Position numbers and translations under genes: made by a program. Below are positions 13,521 through 13,525 of a stretch of DNA of 13,525 nt, piece after piece; the first letter of the stretch is position 1; each line of letters begins with the position of its first letter. Origin of the DNA: an uncultured Lachnospiraceae bacterium (GTDB lineage Bacteria; Bacillota_A; Clostridia; Lachnospirales; Lachnospiraceae); assembly GCA_947177885.1 (NCBI GenBank), contig CAMWWF010000040.1, positions 1 to 13,525 of the forward strand, read 5' to 3'. Below the pieces are notes generated by a model. The model was not told where the DNA came from, did not search any database, and saw only the letters and a program-made list of their open reading frames with translations.

Positions 13521-13525
13521 AAAAT

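Noticed and set aside
1..13525. CRISPR arrays, tRNA or rRNA genes, transposases
   Set aside because: No regularly spaced repeats, cloverleaf sequence, rRNA motifs or transposase coding sequence were seen on either strand.

Overview
The window looks like chromosomal DNA of a spore-forming, Gram-positive Clostridia member, most likely family Lachnospiraceae. The reasons are the forespore sigma factor SigG next to a YlmC/YmxH protein and NrdR, AGGAGG-type ribosome sites on most genes, a NifS-NifU-MnmA sulfur-transfer group, and a LysM surface protein with many short Ig-like segments. This assignment is inference from gene content; no rRNA or tRNA is present to fix it.

Layout. (1) Positions 1-3117, plus strand: the 3' part of a large secreted repeat protein ending in two LysM domains, followed by two strong terminator hairpins. 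(2) Positions 3332-6626, minus strand, read right to left: a SpoVB/MurJ-like flippase, sigG, ylmC/ymxH and nrdR. sigG has a convincing sigma-G-type promoter of its own, and nrdR has a sigma-A-type promoter. (3) From about 6679, plus strand: a consensus-like sigma-A promoter, a long leader with no supported gene, nifS (cysteine desulfurase), a nifU/iscU scaffold gene broken by one missing base in a G run, an HD-GYP phosphodiesterase-like gene, and mnmA (tRNA 2-thiouridylase). After these come an uncharacterised 175-residue protein and a ferritin-like di-metal protein. (4) From 12809 to the end: no intact gene. This stretch has a strong terminator, a decayed LytTR DNA-binding fragment on the minus strand abutting a decayed histidine-kinase fragment on the plus strand, and overlapping hairpins at the window edge.

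How the genes fit together. NifS releases sulfur from cysteine; NifU builds Fe-S clusters and MnmA thiolates tRNA U34, so these three form a sulfur-delivery group, with the HD-GYP gene inserted between them. The minus-strand group is a sporulation/housekeeping cluster: SigG drives late forespore transcription, YlmC is a sporulation-associated PRC-barrel protein, and NrdR represses ribonucleotide reductase genes.

No complete new defence or mobile system is visible. The least explained items are the repeat-bounded element before mnmA, the 175-residue protein, the nifS leader, the repeat architecture of the LysM protein, and the head-to-head regulatory gene remnants.
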